Part shown: positions 35,901 to 47,650 of the stretch, in pieces
How positions within the stretch are numbered: position 1 is the first letter of the stretch
Layout: each line of letters starts with the position of its first letter
From: Impatiens glandulifera
Taxonomy: Eukaryota > Streptophyta > Magnoliopsida > Ericales > Balsaminaceae
Assembly: GCF_907164915.1 (NCBI RefSeq)
Contig: NW_025919593.1
Span: 124,001-188,000, forward strand
Direction: 5' to 3'
DNA length: 64,000 nucleotides
The notes under the pieces: generated by a model
The model's input: the letters and a program-made list of their open reading frames with translations, nothing else
Database searches by the model: none
Told to the model about the DNA's origin: nothing
Program-made: the position numbers and the translations under genes

Positions 35901-36244
35901 TAAACTAGGAATTTTTTTTTTTTATAAACACAGAAAAATATATATATATATATATAATTAATTTAATAAAATTAATAATAATATGGGTTCAAGGTTTAAA
36001 ATTTTAATAAATTATAAATAATATATTAAAATAAAAAATAAAATATTCTCATTTAATATCAGTAAAACAATTTATTTTTTCACATATGTCATCACATATT
36101 TTTTCTGAATGAAACTCTAATCTCAAGACCTTACACTTTCACTTTGGTCAATCAAATATTTGATTCATATTTTTTAATATTAAACTAGTGTCTTCACACT
36201 TTGGTCAATCAAATATTTGATTATATTTTTTAACCACTTTCAAT

Positions 36245-36420
36245 TGGTACCGGGTTATTATCCCTCTACAAACAACTTCTCAAGTACACTTGGTTAAAGG
36301 ATTATACTTGTTTTATTAGGTTGCAAGTTCGAAACATACATATAATATTTTAAATTTTATTTTTAACCGTTTTAAGTTAATGACGGGTCAACCACAATCC
36401 AATACAAATATCCATTTATT
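36245..36420 (+). repeat. tRNA-derived SINE-like copy (S1)
   Basis: It has A-box-like text cttggttaaagg at 36289-36300 and a good B box, gcaagttcgaaac, at 36323-36335, about 35 bp apart as in tRNA genes. Downstream text (taaccgttttaag, gggtcaacc) is shared with S2 and S3. Confidence 0.5.
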
Positions 36421-36594
36421 TATATATATATAATTATATATATATATTAAGCACAACTGAAATCATTATATAGTTAGTTATAAATTAAGTATATTTTGAA
36501 ATTTAGCATCATTTTATATATATATATATATAGTTATAACGGTTAGTTATAAAGTTGACTTATATAGTTAAAACGTCTCGCGTTATCAAATTTA

Positions 36595-36800
36595 GTGTTA
36601 AATTTAAAATATAAAGTCTCATTAGCCTAGTTGGTTAAAATGATATACTTGTTTTGTTATGCTGTAAGTTTAAAACATACATATAGCTTTTTTAATTTTA
36701 TTTTTAACCGTTTTAATTAAGTTTATGAACGAGTCAACCTACAACCTGAAACAAATATCTATTTACTTTCACATATGTATCCAAATTAATCACAACTCTC
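36595..36800 (+). repeat. tRNA-derived SINE-like copy (S2)
   Basis: The best A box of the three is here, tagcctagttggttaaa at 36623-36639. The B box is decayed (gtaagtttaaaac). The tail shares taaccgttttaa and gagtcaacc with S1. Confidence 0.5.
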
Positions 36801-36894
36801 GATCCGATAATCAGGACACTTTAAAATTAAGCCTCATATATATATATATATAATATTTATATAATATATATATAATAATATATATATATATAAT

Positions 36895-36932
<38 letters not shown>

Positions 36933-37823
36933 ATAAAATAAGCTTAATTTCAACCATCCATGATGGCTCATATTTCGCATTAATGATTATTCTGAATATA
37001 TGATATTTAATTTTTATTATTTTAGTAAAATGATGTAAATGTATTATCATATAATAAAAAAATAAAAAATATTTTTATATTTTAATGGATGAATTAAGTG
37101 GAGTGATATTTGATTAAATTAAGTTATTTAAATAATTTTAAATGTAAATACCCTTAGATTAACATTGGTTTAGAGATGAACAATTATTTAATTTCTAAAT
37201 AAAATTTGTGTCATTTAATAAATTTACAAGAGAAAAACGTGGAATCAAACTCTAACACCTATAGCAAGAAAGTTTATATTTTAATAAATGATCCATCGGA
37301 AGTAAAATTCATATTTTAATACAAAGTATTACCTAAGAGATTAAAATATCTCGTGAAGTTCTTTTCGTACAAAACAACACTAATTTAAGAAGGATTATGA
37401 AGCCACCTAAAAAAACTATTACATTTCGCAAATGTTTTTGATAATAATTGTTCTTGATGACCTTTTGAAAAAATCATCCATAAACTCACGAATAACATAT
37501 TGAATAGAATATTTGAATCATTCAATCATGAGTTATACCAAAATTCCCAAATCAATTTCCTATTACAGTTTTTTAAATTTCAAACTAGACACTGCCATTA
37601 TTTCAACTCTACTAAATTTGTATTTTCTCCACAAATCTGGACGAATTTGGGATGGTCAAGGACCTAATTCTAGGGTCCAATGGTGCGAGTGATGGTTTCA
37701 GACAAACAAGGTTTGTGGTAGGGTTTCAGTGCAATGAGCGACTTGGAGCACGAGCGGGAGAAGAGAAAATAAGTTGGAGCGGGAGAAAAGAAGATAGTGT
37801 GAAGACTTGCATCCATCTAAACT

Positions 37824-38223
37824 ATAGGGTGTAATCGGTTCAGTCGATTTTTTCACGAAAATTCATAACAATAGTTGGTGTGTATTGGTTTTCCAAATCT
37901 TCATCGACATGCGGTTAAATACTTATTAGGTTTTAATAGTTAAAGATTTAACAAACAAACCAAGATGATATGATATACTTAATTAAGACATGAAAAATAT
38001 TCTATGAACATCAAATTATAATAATTTGCATAAATTTGTTTTTATGTCACTAAACTAAAACTATAATTTATAAAAAATAAATGTCAATATTGTATATATA
38101 GGGTTAGTTAGTTTTACGATAATTTTTTATAATTTAAACCGCAAACCAAGTCGGACATGCTTGATATATATAAAATAGTGAACCGGGACAGTATTCGGTT
38201 AGGTGGATTTTGTGTACACCCTT
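37824..38223. mobile_element. Possible hAT-type MITE, about 400 bp
   Basis: The left end tagggtgtaatcggttcag and the right end (reverse complement taagggtgtacac) resemble a common plant hAT MITE with 'agggtgta' ends and an internal 'cggtt' theme (37835, 38196). No 8-bp target duplication is clear. Confidence 0.4.
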
Positions 38224-38452
38224 ATCCTGAACAATGGTTTCTATTTTTTTTTAAATAAGCATTTCTGACCGACTTAGGGTTCAATCAAATAAACTTAGGA
38301 ATATATCTAAACAATTAACTACAAATGTCAACTAACTATAGTTACAAGTTTTTGTTTTTCATGATCATAGGATCCTTCAAGTTCACAATTGTCAAGAGAT
38401 CTATGATTATGATTACCTAATAAATTCAACCCATGTGAAGTGAGGTTGGTAC

Positions 38453-38457
<5 letters not shown>

Positions 38458-38514
<57 letters not shown>
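38458..38514. repeat. (ATT)n microsatellite
   Basis: About 19 trinucleotide repeats. It generates an isoleucine-run frame on the minus strand that is not a gene. Confidence 0.95.
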
Positions 38515-38613
38515 GGTTGAGTTTCGCAAATTCTACAAAGGGTGTAATCCTCACTTGTTAAACTAAACATAACTCATAAAGTTGAAAATAAAATTAATTA
38601 AAAAATTAAACGT

Positions 38614-39720
38614 TGTTATATTTGTTTAAGAAGTGTCTTAATTAGAATTAAATGTCTAATTAATATTAGATGCTATTATATTTTGGTTTAATATGAGTCT
38701 TAATTAATTCTCACCGTTTAAGAGTTTTTTGTCATAGTATAAATAAAGTAGTTATATTTGGTAAAGAAGTTAAACTGAAATAAAATATTTTCCCCTTTCT
38801 TTTTAATCTTATCTTCATTAGTTTGTGAGTGAATACGTAGATTGCCCACTAACGTTTTTAACAAAGTGGTATCAGAGCAATGATGTCTTTTATGTTCCAA
38901 TAACCGCGTTTTACGAAGGACAACTATGATAATTGGTATATCCAAGTAAATACGTTACTAGGTTCCCAGGGTGCGTGTAAAATCGTAAATAGTGAGATTT
39001 TCGAACCCAATAAGGATGCGACGTTGACTTTGATTCAAGCGTTCGAGAATAACAAAAAAAAGGATCAGTATGCCCTTTCTATCATCCATGAATGTCTGGA
39101 TGATGCTACTTTTGAGAAAGTAGCAAATGCCTCAAAGTCGAAGAAGGCATGGGAAATGCTAGAAATTTCCATAAAAGAGTTGTCAAGGTAAAAAAGGTGC
39201 GGCTTAGATTTTGCGGGGAGAGTTTGAAGCTCTTAATTAGGAAGCATCAGAGTCTATTTCAGACTATTTCACGCTGATCTTATCTATCGTCAACTAGATG
39301 AAGCGAAATGACGAAAGCATAGACGACATTTGAGTAATCGAGAAAATTTTATATTCTCTACATCAAAGATTTAACCATGCAGTGGTTGCAATCGAGGAGA
39401 ACAAAGATTTGAAGAAACTCTCAATCCATGAATTAAATGGATCGTTACAGGTGCACGAGGAACGAATGAACAAACACAAGAAGGAACCTTTGGAGCAAGC
39501 CCTTCTAATCAAGCATTCGTTTGGCAAAAAGGGGAGAGTAGTTCATCGAGACCGCGATTGAGGTTATTCTCGTGGTGGAGGTCGAGGTCGAGGTTATTCT
39601 CATGGTGGCAGTTGAGGACGTGGAAGAAATCCAAACGTCGAGAGAGAAAATGATGAAAAGCCTAGAGGAAATCCAAGAGATGGAGGAAGAGAAAGAGGAC
39701 GCGGACAAGGACAAGAAAGT
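38614..39720 (+). mobile_element. Copia E: 5' LTR, primer-binding site and gag remnant
   Basis: The LTR is 38614-38863 (tgttatatttg...tttttaaca, 250 bp) with a TATA-like tataaata near 38740; tggtatcagagc follows at 38867-38878. The gag text in the plus frame (NYDNWYIQVNTLLGS, SKSKKAWEMLE, LSIHELNGSLQVHEERM, then a GRGRG-rich tail) is copia gag (UBN2) with several stops. The element stops near 39720, without protease or pol. No 3' LTR is seen. Confidence 0.8.
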
Positions 39721-39869
39721 GACATATACATAGAGTTTGAATCCATATTTTTTTATTAATCTTATTCAACTGATACGTATATGTTAGATTGACTCAAGAC
39801 TCGCGATACATTTATTTCTAACTTTTTGAAATTAAGTTAACTAAGCCTAGTTATGTGACCTATAAATAT

Positions 39870-40015
39870 TTTGGGGAAAGAAATGAGACAACGGATTAAA
39901 TATGTAGCCCGCAAACACACTTAACCAAGCGCAAAACTTACCGCCTGATAAGCTCGAACTCTGAAACTTATGGTTAGTATCTACCTCTTATTGTCATTAG
40001 GCTAGAAGAGAGGAT
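39870..40015 (-). mobile_element. SINE copy B, 146 bp, with 14-bp target duplication
   Basis: It is flanked by tgacctataaatat at 39856-39869 and 40016-40029. The body matches the SINE at 61074-61258: gcccgcaaacacacttaacca, caagcgcaaaactta, ctcgaactctgaa and cattaggctagaagag. It is truncated or decayed at its poly(A) end. Confidence 0.85.
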
Positions 40016-40029
40016 TGACCTATAAATAT

Positions 40030-40204
40030 ATTGTCTTAATTAGAGTTTGATTTAAACACATAATATTTGTGATTATTATTATTTTTTCTCTAAATTTTAA
40101 TTTTCTATTTTAACTATAGTAAAAAAAATTATTCTTTTATTCGTGGTTTTTTCCGTCTTGAGTTTCTAAATAAATTATTTGTTATTTACATGATTTTTTA
40201 TTAT
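40030..40204. other. AT-rich gap
   Basis: Short T-rich stretch between the SINE and the LINE remnant; nothing else seen. Confidence 0.5.
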
Positions 40205-41720
40205 TTTTTTTTGAAAAAATGGTTAAACCTATTTCATTAAAATCCCAAAAGTGGGAGAGTCGAAAATCAAAGCTAGACAAACCCTAGCTATGATTAAGGA
40301 TTAAAATCAAAAGACTCTAATGGACTTGCATTAGAGTCTTTTGATTAAGGATTTCTAAACAACAACTTGAGGTTCATCTTCCATTTTCATCCAAATCCTT
40401 TGCATTACAAAAAATTTCATTTTTCACTTCACATTGATTCCCTTTACCATTTTTCTTTCGCTGCTTTCTTTTTTCTCAAAATCTTTCTTGTTTTTTCTTC
40501 TACTTGATCTTTGAGTTTAGCCTTCTCTGTTTCCTTTTTTTTCTGTTTCCTGAATTTTCTATTATTCTTCTTTAGCTTTATCACATTTATTGTGCAGAAA
40601 AATGTTACAGAAAGCACACCTTTTTGGTTTCCATTCATAAGAGATCTCCATGACATGCATTGTGCTTACTGTCAACAACTGCCATTTTCATTCGCAGGAC
40701 ACTCCAAGGATGCACGTCAATGTCAATTCTAGAAAAGGACAAGTGCTCTCCTCCTCCAGTTATTGGGTCCATATATAATGGCTTCCCAATTGTACCTGCA
40801 AAATGACTAACCGCTTCAGAATTGTACATGTGGCCTGGAATGTTCCAGAGCTTGAACCAAATCTGGGCATTCCTTTGGTATGCTCTGTAGATTCATCTCT
40901 TCTAACCACTTTTCTAAATTCATGCAATTTGATCATATGTAAGTATGCCCATTCTCCAAGATTTCTTTTAGATTTGAGCCCTTCTTGAACTGCAGGAATT
41001 AGAGGTCATGTATGTTAACAGAAAGTTTTAAGCCTCTTTCTCCTCACTATTTAATTAGAGCCTCTTTAGTATTTGGAAATGATACTCTGTTTTTCCCCAA
41101 TGAATTTTCCAACCATCACAAACTCCTAGTCTTCATTACATTTATCATCTACTTTAGTAGGCAGTTTGAATTCAAAAGTAGAGTTGAGTACCTCTACCTT
41201 TGTTTGGTTATCCCCCAAGTAGATTTTTCCTTGTATGCACGATCTTCAAATTTCTTTTATGCTTTATTCTTTCATACCTCGTTGATTTTTCATGTTGAAT
41301 TAATTCTAATAGTGTAGGTCTTGGTTTAGAGAGCCTTCATCATCTCCTTCATTGCATCAACTGACCATTTAACTATCTCCTCATATTCTATTTTCTTCAG
41401 TAAATTTCAGTACTTGAGATAATGAATATTGAGTTGGACTGTTATTTGTTGACTTTTCTCTGTACTGATTAAGATTTCTCCCTTCTTAGCATGCATTAGG
41501 AGTTTGGTAATCTGGTGTTTAAAACCAAACAGGTTGGTTCTTTCATTATAACCAACCTTCCAAATTCTTTCTTCCCCTGTTTTCCAACTGTATTTTCTTC
41601 CAAATTTTTAACAGCAATTGGTTCATTACCTTTGCTGCATTCTTGTTTTTTCTGGATTATTTTCTTCAGCAATCTTATCAATTTTCTTTTCAGATACCTC
41701 CCTTAAACCTTCCATCACAA
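40205..41720 (-). pseudogene. LINE remnant with ORF1 (DUF4283) close to its 3' end
   Basis: On the minus strand, near 40890-40635, the text reads AQIWFKLWNIPGHMYNSEAV then GKPLYMDPITGGGEHLSFSRI, which is the DUF4283 region of plant LINE ORF1. Further on is a lysine-rich stretch (40444-40656). The 3' end has a LINE-like '...attttaatgaaatagg' followed by an A-rich tail at 40205-40225 (as minus strand). ORF2 is missing between them. The remaining sequence to 41720 has frames broken by stops. It is a rearranged or internally deleted LINE. Confidence 0.6.
40305..40346. other. Perfect 18-bp inverted repeat with 6-bp loop
   Basis: The arm aatcaaaagactctaatg (40305-40322) is followed by gacttg and its exact complement (40329-40346). 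A direct repeat gattaaggatt flanks it (40292, 40343). Confidence 0.9.
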
Positions 41721-41744
41721 ATTCTTTGACTTCCTTATACTTAT

Positions 41745-42234
41745 TGTTTTTTTTTCTTCCCATTTTAATGAAAAACAGAACAAAGCAACAAAGAAGAGCA
41801 ATTACAGAATACGGTACACCAGAAACCCTAACTATACAGAACAGGGTAAACTAGAAACTTTAACCTTCCAACCAAGCTTTGTAGATGAATGACCGACCTA
41901 GCAATTAGAGCCGATACCGTGTCGTTCATGCCGATTGTGTCGATTGTGCCGGTCGTCCGCACGTTTGACAAGCGACACTAAGCAACTAACAACGTGATCG
42001 CAATAAGCGAACCGCGACCTTGATACCCAGCAAATCGTGTCGATCATGTCGTTCGTGTCGATCATGTTATTCGTGTATTCGTGATTAATTTTTATGTGTG
42101 CCATATTTTAATCTTTATTTTTTTTATACATTTTTATGTAGTGTTTAATTTTATTGTGCTTAAATAAAAAAATTGGTAATGCAAAATTATTATTTTTAAA
42201 ATGTGATTAGTGACATTAAATATAGCCGCCAATT
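41745..42234. other. LINE-tail-like fragment and 'gtcg' repeat patch
   Basis: 41745-41870 on the minus strand ends 'cattaaaatgggaag' plus an A-rich run, like a LINE 3' tail. 41905-42075 contains many 'gtgtcgatcatgtcgttcgtg' type phrases, a dispersed plant repeat motif. No gene is supported. Confidence 0.4.
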
Positions 42235-43449
42235 AAGAAGATAGGGAGTAGTGAAGTATAAGCTTACAAAATTAAAAAAAGGGAAACAAAATATATACTA
42301 TTTGTTTAATTATAGTGGGACATCACATATAAGCTAGAAGTCTCTATCTGATTGGTTTGTACAGAAAATAATTGTATTAATATTTAATAATTTGTAATAA
42401 TTAAATTGAGTTATTTAAATAATTTTAAATGAACACATTCGCATATTAACACTTATTTAGAGATGAACAATTATTTAATTTTTAAATAAAATTTGTGTCA
42501 ATTATTAAATTTACAAGAGAAAAGAGAAATCAAACTCTAACACCTCCAGCAAAAAAGCTTTCTATTTTAATAAATGATTCAGCAAGTAAAACTCATATTT
42601 TAATAAAAAAAAAAGTATTAAGATAAGAGATTAAATATCTCATCAAATTCGTTTTGTACAAACAACACTATGATGATTTAAGAGAGATTATGTTAGACCA
42701 CTTTAAAAATCTATTATATATATATTGCAAATATTTTTGATAATAATTGTTCTACATGTTATTTAGGAAGACAGGTTTGCTTATTTGGGGGCATACAAAG
42801 AAAGTCTAAGATAGATTACACAAGCAAGACCTTTGGAAAAATCATCGAGCCAACATGGAAGGGAAAACCTTGATGGAACTAAAATGGTCCATCCAATCGA
42901 GACACTTGTTGATGCATGTCTCGAATCTTTGGTCGCCTTGTCAAAAATCTGAGAGGGCGGTTGAACAAATTATTAGACTCATCACCTCGGTTATGATTTT
43001 TTTATTCAAGGGCAAGAAAGATGCTTCCTCACATTTATCACAATCAAATTATTTGGGATGATTTCAATTATAAAATAATTGTTTATCAATGTTTTAGTAC
43101 ATTTGTGAGAAACACTTAATTTATAGGAATCAAAGAATTTTGAAATTCTGCAGTCACTTTCTCAAATTTTAACAACTTAGAGTTCAATAGAATAAGATTT
43201 CATGCAATTGACTCCTGAATAACATATTGAATAGAATATTGTCCAAATCTCAACATATTTGAATCACTCAATCGTGAGTTATACCAAAATTCCCAAATTA
43301 ATTTCCTATTTCAGTTTCTTAAATGTCAAACAAGATTCCATGATTATTTCGACTCAAAACAGATCTTTACCATTAAGTATCATATATAATTAAGTTCTCT
43401 ACTAAATTGGTATATTTCTCCAGAATTTGGACAAATTTGGGATGGTGAA
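42235..43449. repeat. Segmental duplication, copy 2
   Basis: It matches 35652-35812 plus 37111-37672 in the same order and orientation. It holds about 350 bp (roughly 42855-43205) that copy 1 lacks, including a 68-codon plus-strand frame (42855-43061) of unknown nature. Copy 2 ends exactly where the copia C LTR begins (43450). Confidence 0.8.
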
Positions 43450-45660
43450 TGTTAGAATATTTTGAAGAAAGACTTTGAGAGATATTGATATTTTATTATT
43501 GTTTTGATGATTATAGATGAATTACAAAGTCTTAATAATAGGCTAAAAAATATCTGAAAAATCTTGTTAATCAATAAGAGGATTCTAACGTTTTGCTCAT
43601 AATTTATAATAAAAGATAAGAAAATAATGTAATTGATTGTTAAGATTTTCTAATAATATCTAATCAATATGATGGAGGTTACACCACATTAATTTTAACA
43701 CTCCCCTTAATGTGTTGTTAGATTCCAAGTTTAGCTCGGAATTGTTGGAACCTCTCTCTTGGAAGTGCTTTTGTGAGAATGTTAGATACATGTTCTTCAG
43801 ATCGACAAAACTTAAGTTGAATTTCTTTTTCTTCTATCGTTTGTCGGATAAAATGATGTTTGAGTGTTATATGTTGAGTTCGACTGTGGTAAACTGGGTT
43901 CTTAGCCATATCAATTGTAAACTTGTTGTCACAGTACATCATGATTCCTTCATTCCGATAATGATCAAGATCAGCTAAAATTCTTCAAAGTCACATTCCT
44001 TATGAAGTGGTTAGTGATGCTTAGACATAATTGGCTTCAACAGATAATTGTGCAACAATTTGTTCTTTCTTGGACAACCATGCAGACATTGTTGAACTAA
44101 AAGAGAAATGGTATCTCGATGTTCTTTTCATGTAGTCTAAGGATCTACCAAGATCACTATCACAATAACCGACAAGGTTAAGTGCATGGTTTTTCTGAAA
44201 GCTCAGACAGTGGTTGATTGTTCCTTGGACATAGAATAAAACATATTTTGTTGCACTGAGGTGGAAATGACTCGGACTCTGTATAAATCTTGAGAGTAGG
44301 CTTGCAGCATACGTGAGATTAAGTCAGGTTGTTATAAGATATAATAGATTACCGATGAGGCTACGAAATACATCTAAACATGTTGAATTTCTTCAAAATC
44401 TTTTTTGCATACATCTTTTGGTAGATAAAGACTATATATTCTTTTTGGTAAATCTCCATGCTAAGAAATGTTGAAGTAGACCCATATCACTAATTTCATA
44501 CTTTTGAGTCATGTCATCTTTAAACTCTTCGATCATCTCCTTGTTGTTTATAGTGATAATCAGATCATCAACATATAGAGTGACTATAAGAATATCGATA
44601 CCTTGTCTTTTGACATACAAGTGTACTTCACTCGTACTCCTCTCGAATCCTATTCGATTGAAGCAGTTTTCGATCTCACTATACCAAACGCGAGGAACTT
44701 TTTTAGTCTGTATAACTCTTTTTGGAACTTGTAGACTTTATCTTCTTTTCCTTTAAACATTAAGCCTTAAGGTTGATCTACATATATTTATTTTTTTCCT
44801 TCGCTATTAAGGAATGTTGACTTGACATCGAGTTGATAAAGCTTCCATCCTTTGTAGGCGGCGAATGCAATTATAGCTCGGATTGTGTCTAGCCGAGCTA
44901 CTAGGGAAAATGTCTCACTGTAGTCAATTCCTGGTTGTTGAGAATAACATTTCCCAACGAGTCTTTCTTTATTCTTTTAAATGGTCCATCTGTGTTATGC
45001 TTGACTTTGTAGATCCATTTCACACTTATGACTTCTTAGTCGGTTGGCTTGTCAACAAGCCTCCCTGTCTGATTCTTCGTGATCACAATGATTTTCTCCT
45101 CCATTACTTTTCTCCATGATTCTTCTTGCTTCTTCAAAGTTTTCGGTCTCAACCGAACAATAGTTGTATGTAGCATATATATTGTATATTGATATGTACC
45201 TCTTTAGGGTTGAACTCAGGGATGAGGAGTTTAATGAAGTCAAATCAGTTGAGTTCCGATTTTCTTCATTAAATTGATCTTAGCTATGATCTTGTGTACT
45301 TGGCACTGATGAAATAGGTTCATCATTGTTAGTGCTAATTAGAACGTCATTTTTCTCAACTTTGTTTTCTTCCCAATTCCACGAAAAGTTTTCACCAACT
45401 TGACCATCTCGGTTGATAATAACTAGACCTTCTTTTAGGCTAAACACTCTATAGCCTTTGCTCATGGTATTGTAGCCAACAAAAATACATATTTCGCTCG
45501 ATTCGTTAAATTTACTTTGTTTCACTTTTGAAATTTGAGAGTAACACATACTTCTTAATACCTTGAGATGGTTTACCAATAGTTTTCTACCACTCCATGC
45601 TTCAAACAGAGTCTTGTTTGTTATGGATGTGGTTGGACATCATTGGATAGGTAAACGACA
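43450..45660 (-). mobile_element. Copia C: 3' half of a copia retrotransposon
   Basis: The 3' LTR is 43450-43700 (251 bp, TGTTA...TAACA ends) with the polypurine tract aaggggag on the minus strand at 43701-43708. Minus-strand text then gives, from right to left, the integrase linker (45280-45640: FEAWSGRK..., VGYNTMSKGYRVF), reverse transcriptase with an intact YVDD (44432-44620: LIVTLYVDDLIIT) and RNase H (43718-43942: QHITLKHHFIRQTIEEKEI). Many stops are present. The 5' portion is missing; it ends where the copia B LTR starts. Confidence 0.85.
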
Positions 45661-45668
45661 ATGTAAAA

Positions 45669-47650
45669 TGTTGTTTTTGGCACAATTAGAATCTCACATC
45701 GGAAGATGATGGGAGTGAAAGAAGTTTCTTAGTATATAAAATAAAATATATTCAAAATTAAAATAAATCCCACATCGGAAGATGATGGGAGTTAGGGAAA
45801 TTTCTTAGTGTATAAAGAAACTCTCCCCTCTTTGACTTATTGTACCCAATACTTGTATCTCTTCTTCCTTATTAATTGATATCCTTAGTACTTGGAGACG
45901 TATGTAACATTTTGGCCAAACTCCGTTATCAAATTTTGTTAGTATGTTATTTCGTTTATTTTTTCTTTTGTTTCTGTCAGGATTTTTTCCAACAAGTGGT
46001 ATAAGAGCTGAAAGTTTGCCCTTGACATGTTGGAGTCTTCAAAAGGGGCATCAACTACTTCGTTATCCTAGACGAGGACACCGATGTCGAATTTGTAGTT
46101 TGCAGTGGACATCTTTGATAGAACTGGGCATTTCGACATGTGGCAAGGTGAGGTTCTATATTGTCTTTTTTAGTAGGGTATAGATTTTGTTGTTGAGGTC
46201 GGAAGTCAAATGGTATAGAAGAAAAAGAATGGAGTATCATGAATCGGTTGGCGTGCGGAACAACTCGATCGTGCTTGTCTATAGATTAAAAGTATGCTGT
46301 GAAGAACAAAACTTCTGCACAGAAACTCTGGCAAACATTGATGGACAAATTTATGAAGAAGAGTGGTCAGAATAAGCTCCTTATGAAGAAGCAATTGCTT
46401 TAATTTGATTACCAATGAGGTACTACTATGAATGAACATATTACTAAGTTTAATCAATTAGTAGCAGATGTGTTAAACCTTGATGTTAAGTTTGAGGATG
46501 AAGATCTGGCTTTGATGTTTCTATCATCTCTTCTTGGTGAATTTGAACTCTTAGAAACAACGTTACTTCATGGGAAGGGAAATGTTTCTTTTGATGTTGT
46601 AAGTTATGCTTTATATAGTCATGAATTGAGAAAGCATGATAAAAGGAAAAAAAAAATCTACAGCAGATGAAGCATTGATGGTCAGGGGCTGTCAGTAAAG
46701 AAAATCAAAAGGGAAAGGAGGAAGATCCAAAAGTACAGTTGCCAAAGATGAATGTGCTTTCTATCGTGAGAAAGGACATTGGAAGATTAATTGCCCAAAG
46801 TTGAAGAAGAAAGAGAAAGATTCTGAAGATGCAAATGTTGCAGAAAACAAAGGTGATATAGATTCAGAATACTCTTTATCGATGTCACACACAACATCAC
46901 ATCTTGACGCGTGAATATTGGACTCATCCTGCACTTATCATATGACACAAGTTCAAAAGTGGTTATTTGACTTTAAGGAACTAAATGGTGGAGTTGTTTA
47001 CATGAGAGATGCTAATACATGGAAAATAAAAGGGATATGTTCAATCAAGATGGAAAATAATGACGGATCCACCAGAATTATCAAAGATGTTCGGTACATA
47101 TCGAATATGAAAAAGAATCCCATTTCTTTGGGGGCCTTGGTGTCAAAAGACCTACATGTAAAAATGGAAAATGTAATTCTTAAGATAATCTTTGGAGCGC
47201 TAGTGATGTTGAAAGCTATCAGGAAAAGTAATAATTTTTATTACTATCAAGGTAGTAAAGTTAATGAGAAAGTAGTTTTATCAACTTCTAGGAGCAGTAA
47301 CGAATTAGAGGCAACAAAGTTATGACATATGCGATTGGGACATGCTGGTGAGAGATCTATGCAAACTCTTATCAAGCAAAGTTGCTAGAAGGTACAAAAG
47401 TTTGTAAATTAGATTTTTGTGAACATTGTGTTATGGGAAAACAAAAGCGAGTAAAATTTGGCACTATTATCCATAACACCAAGGGTATTATGGACAATGT
47501 GCACTCAGATGTTTGGGGACCCACCAAGAGTACTCCATCTCTTGGAGGTAGACATTATTTTATTATTACTTTTGTTGATGATTTTTTCAGAAGAGTATGG
47601 GTGTTACTATGAAAAATAAAGGTGAAGTGTTTGAGATTTTTCTTTAATGG
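45669..47650 (+). mobile_element. Copia B: 5' LTR, gag and start of pol
   Basis: The LTR is 45669-45994 (326 bp) with primer-binding site tggtataagagc at 45997-46008. Gag begins near 46027 in shifting frames (FDRTGHFDMWQGEVL, then 46428-46670 MNEHITKFNQLVADVLNLDV...SHELRK). A zinc knuckle near 46748 reads CAFYREKGHWKINC, with Y in place of the second Cys. The protease/pre-integrase part is 46918-47325 and the integrase start at about 47382-47612 includes HSDVWGP. It breaks off near 47650. It is head-to-head with copia C. Confidence 0.85.
45690..45835 (+). promoter_or_regulatory. Tandemly duplicated promoter block in the copia B LTR
   Basis: A block with cacatcggaagatgatggga...tttcttagtatataaa is present twice about 75 bp apart (45693 and 45769), each copy with a TATA-like tatataaa or gtataaa. 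The USP1-intron LTR carries the same two-block arrangement. Confidence 0.6.

Larger units (their letters stand above)
35652..37672. repeat. Segmental duplication, copy 1 (split)
   Basis: 35652-35812 and 37111-37672 together match 42235-43449. Shared phrases in the same order include agtagtgaagtata, atttgtttaattatagtg, ttaaataattttaaatg, agatgaacaattatttaatt, caaactctaacacct, gataataattgttct, gaataacatattgaatag and ttctccacaaatctgg-type text. The two parts of this copy are separated by 35813-37110 (TA repeats and two SINE-like copies). Confidence 0.8.

Noticed and set aside
42855..43061. 68-codon frame in segmental duplication copy 2
   Set aside because: Copy 1 lacks the segment, no motif is recognised and adjacent frames look equally coding-like; kept as a finding rather than a gene.
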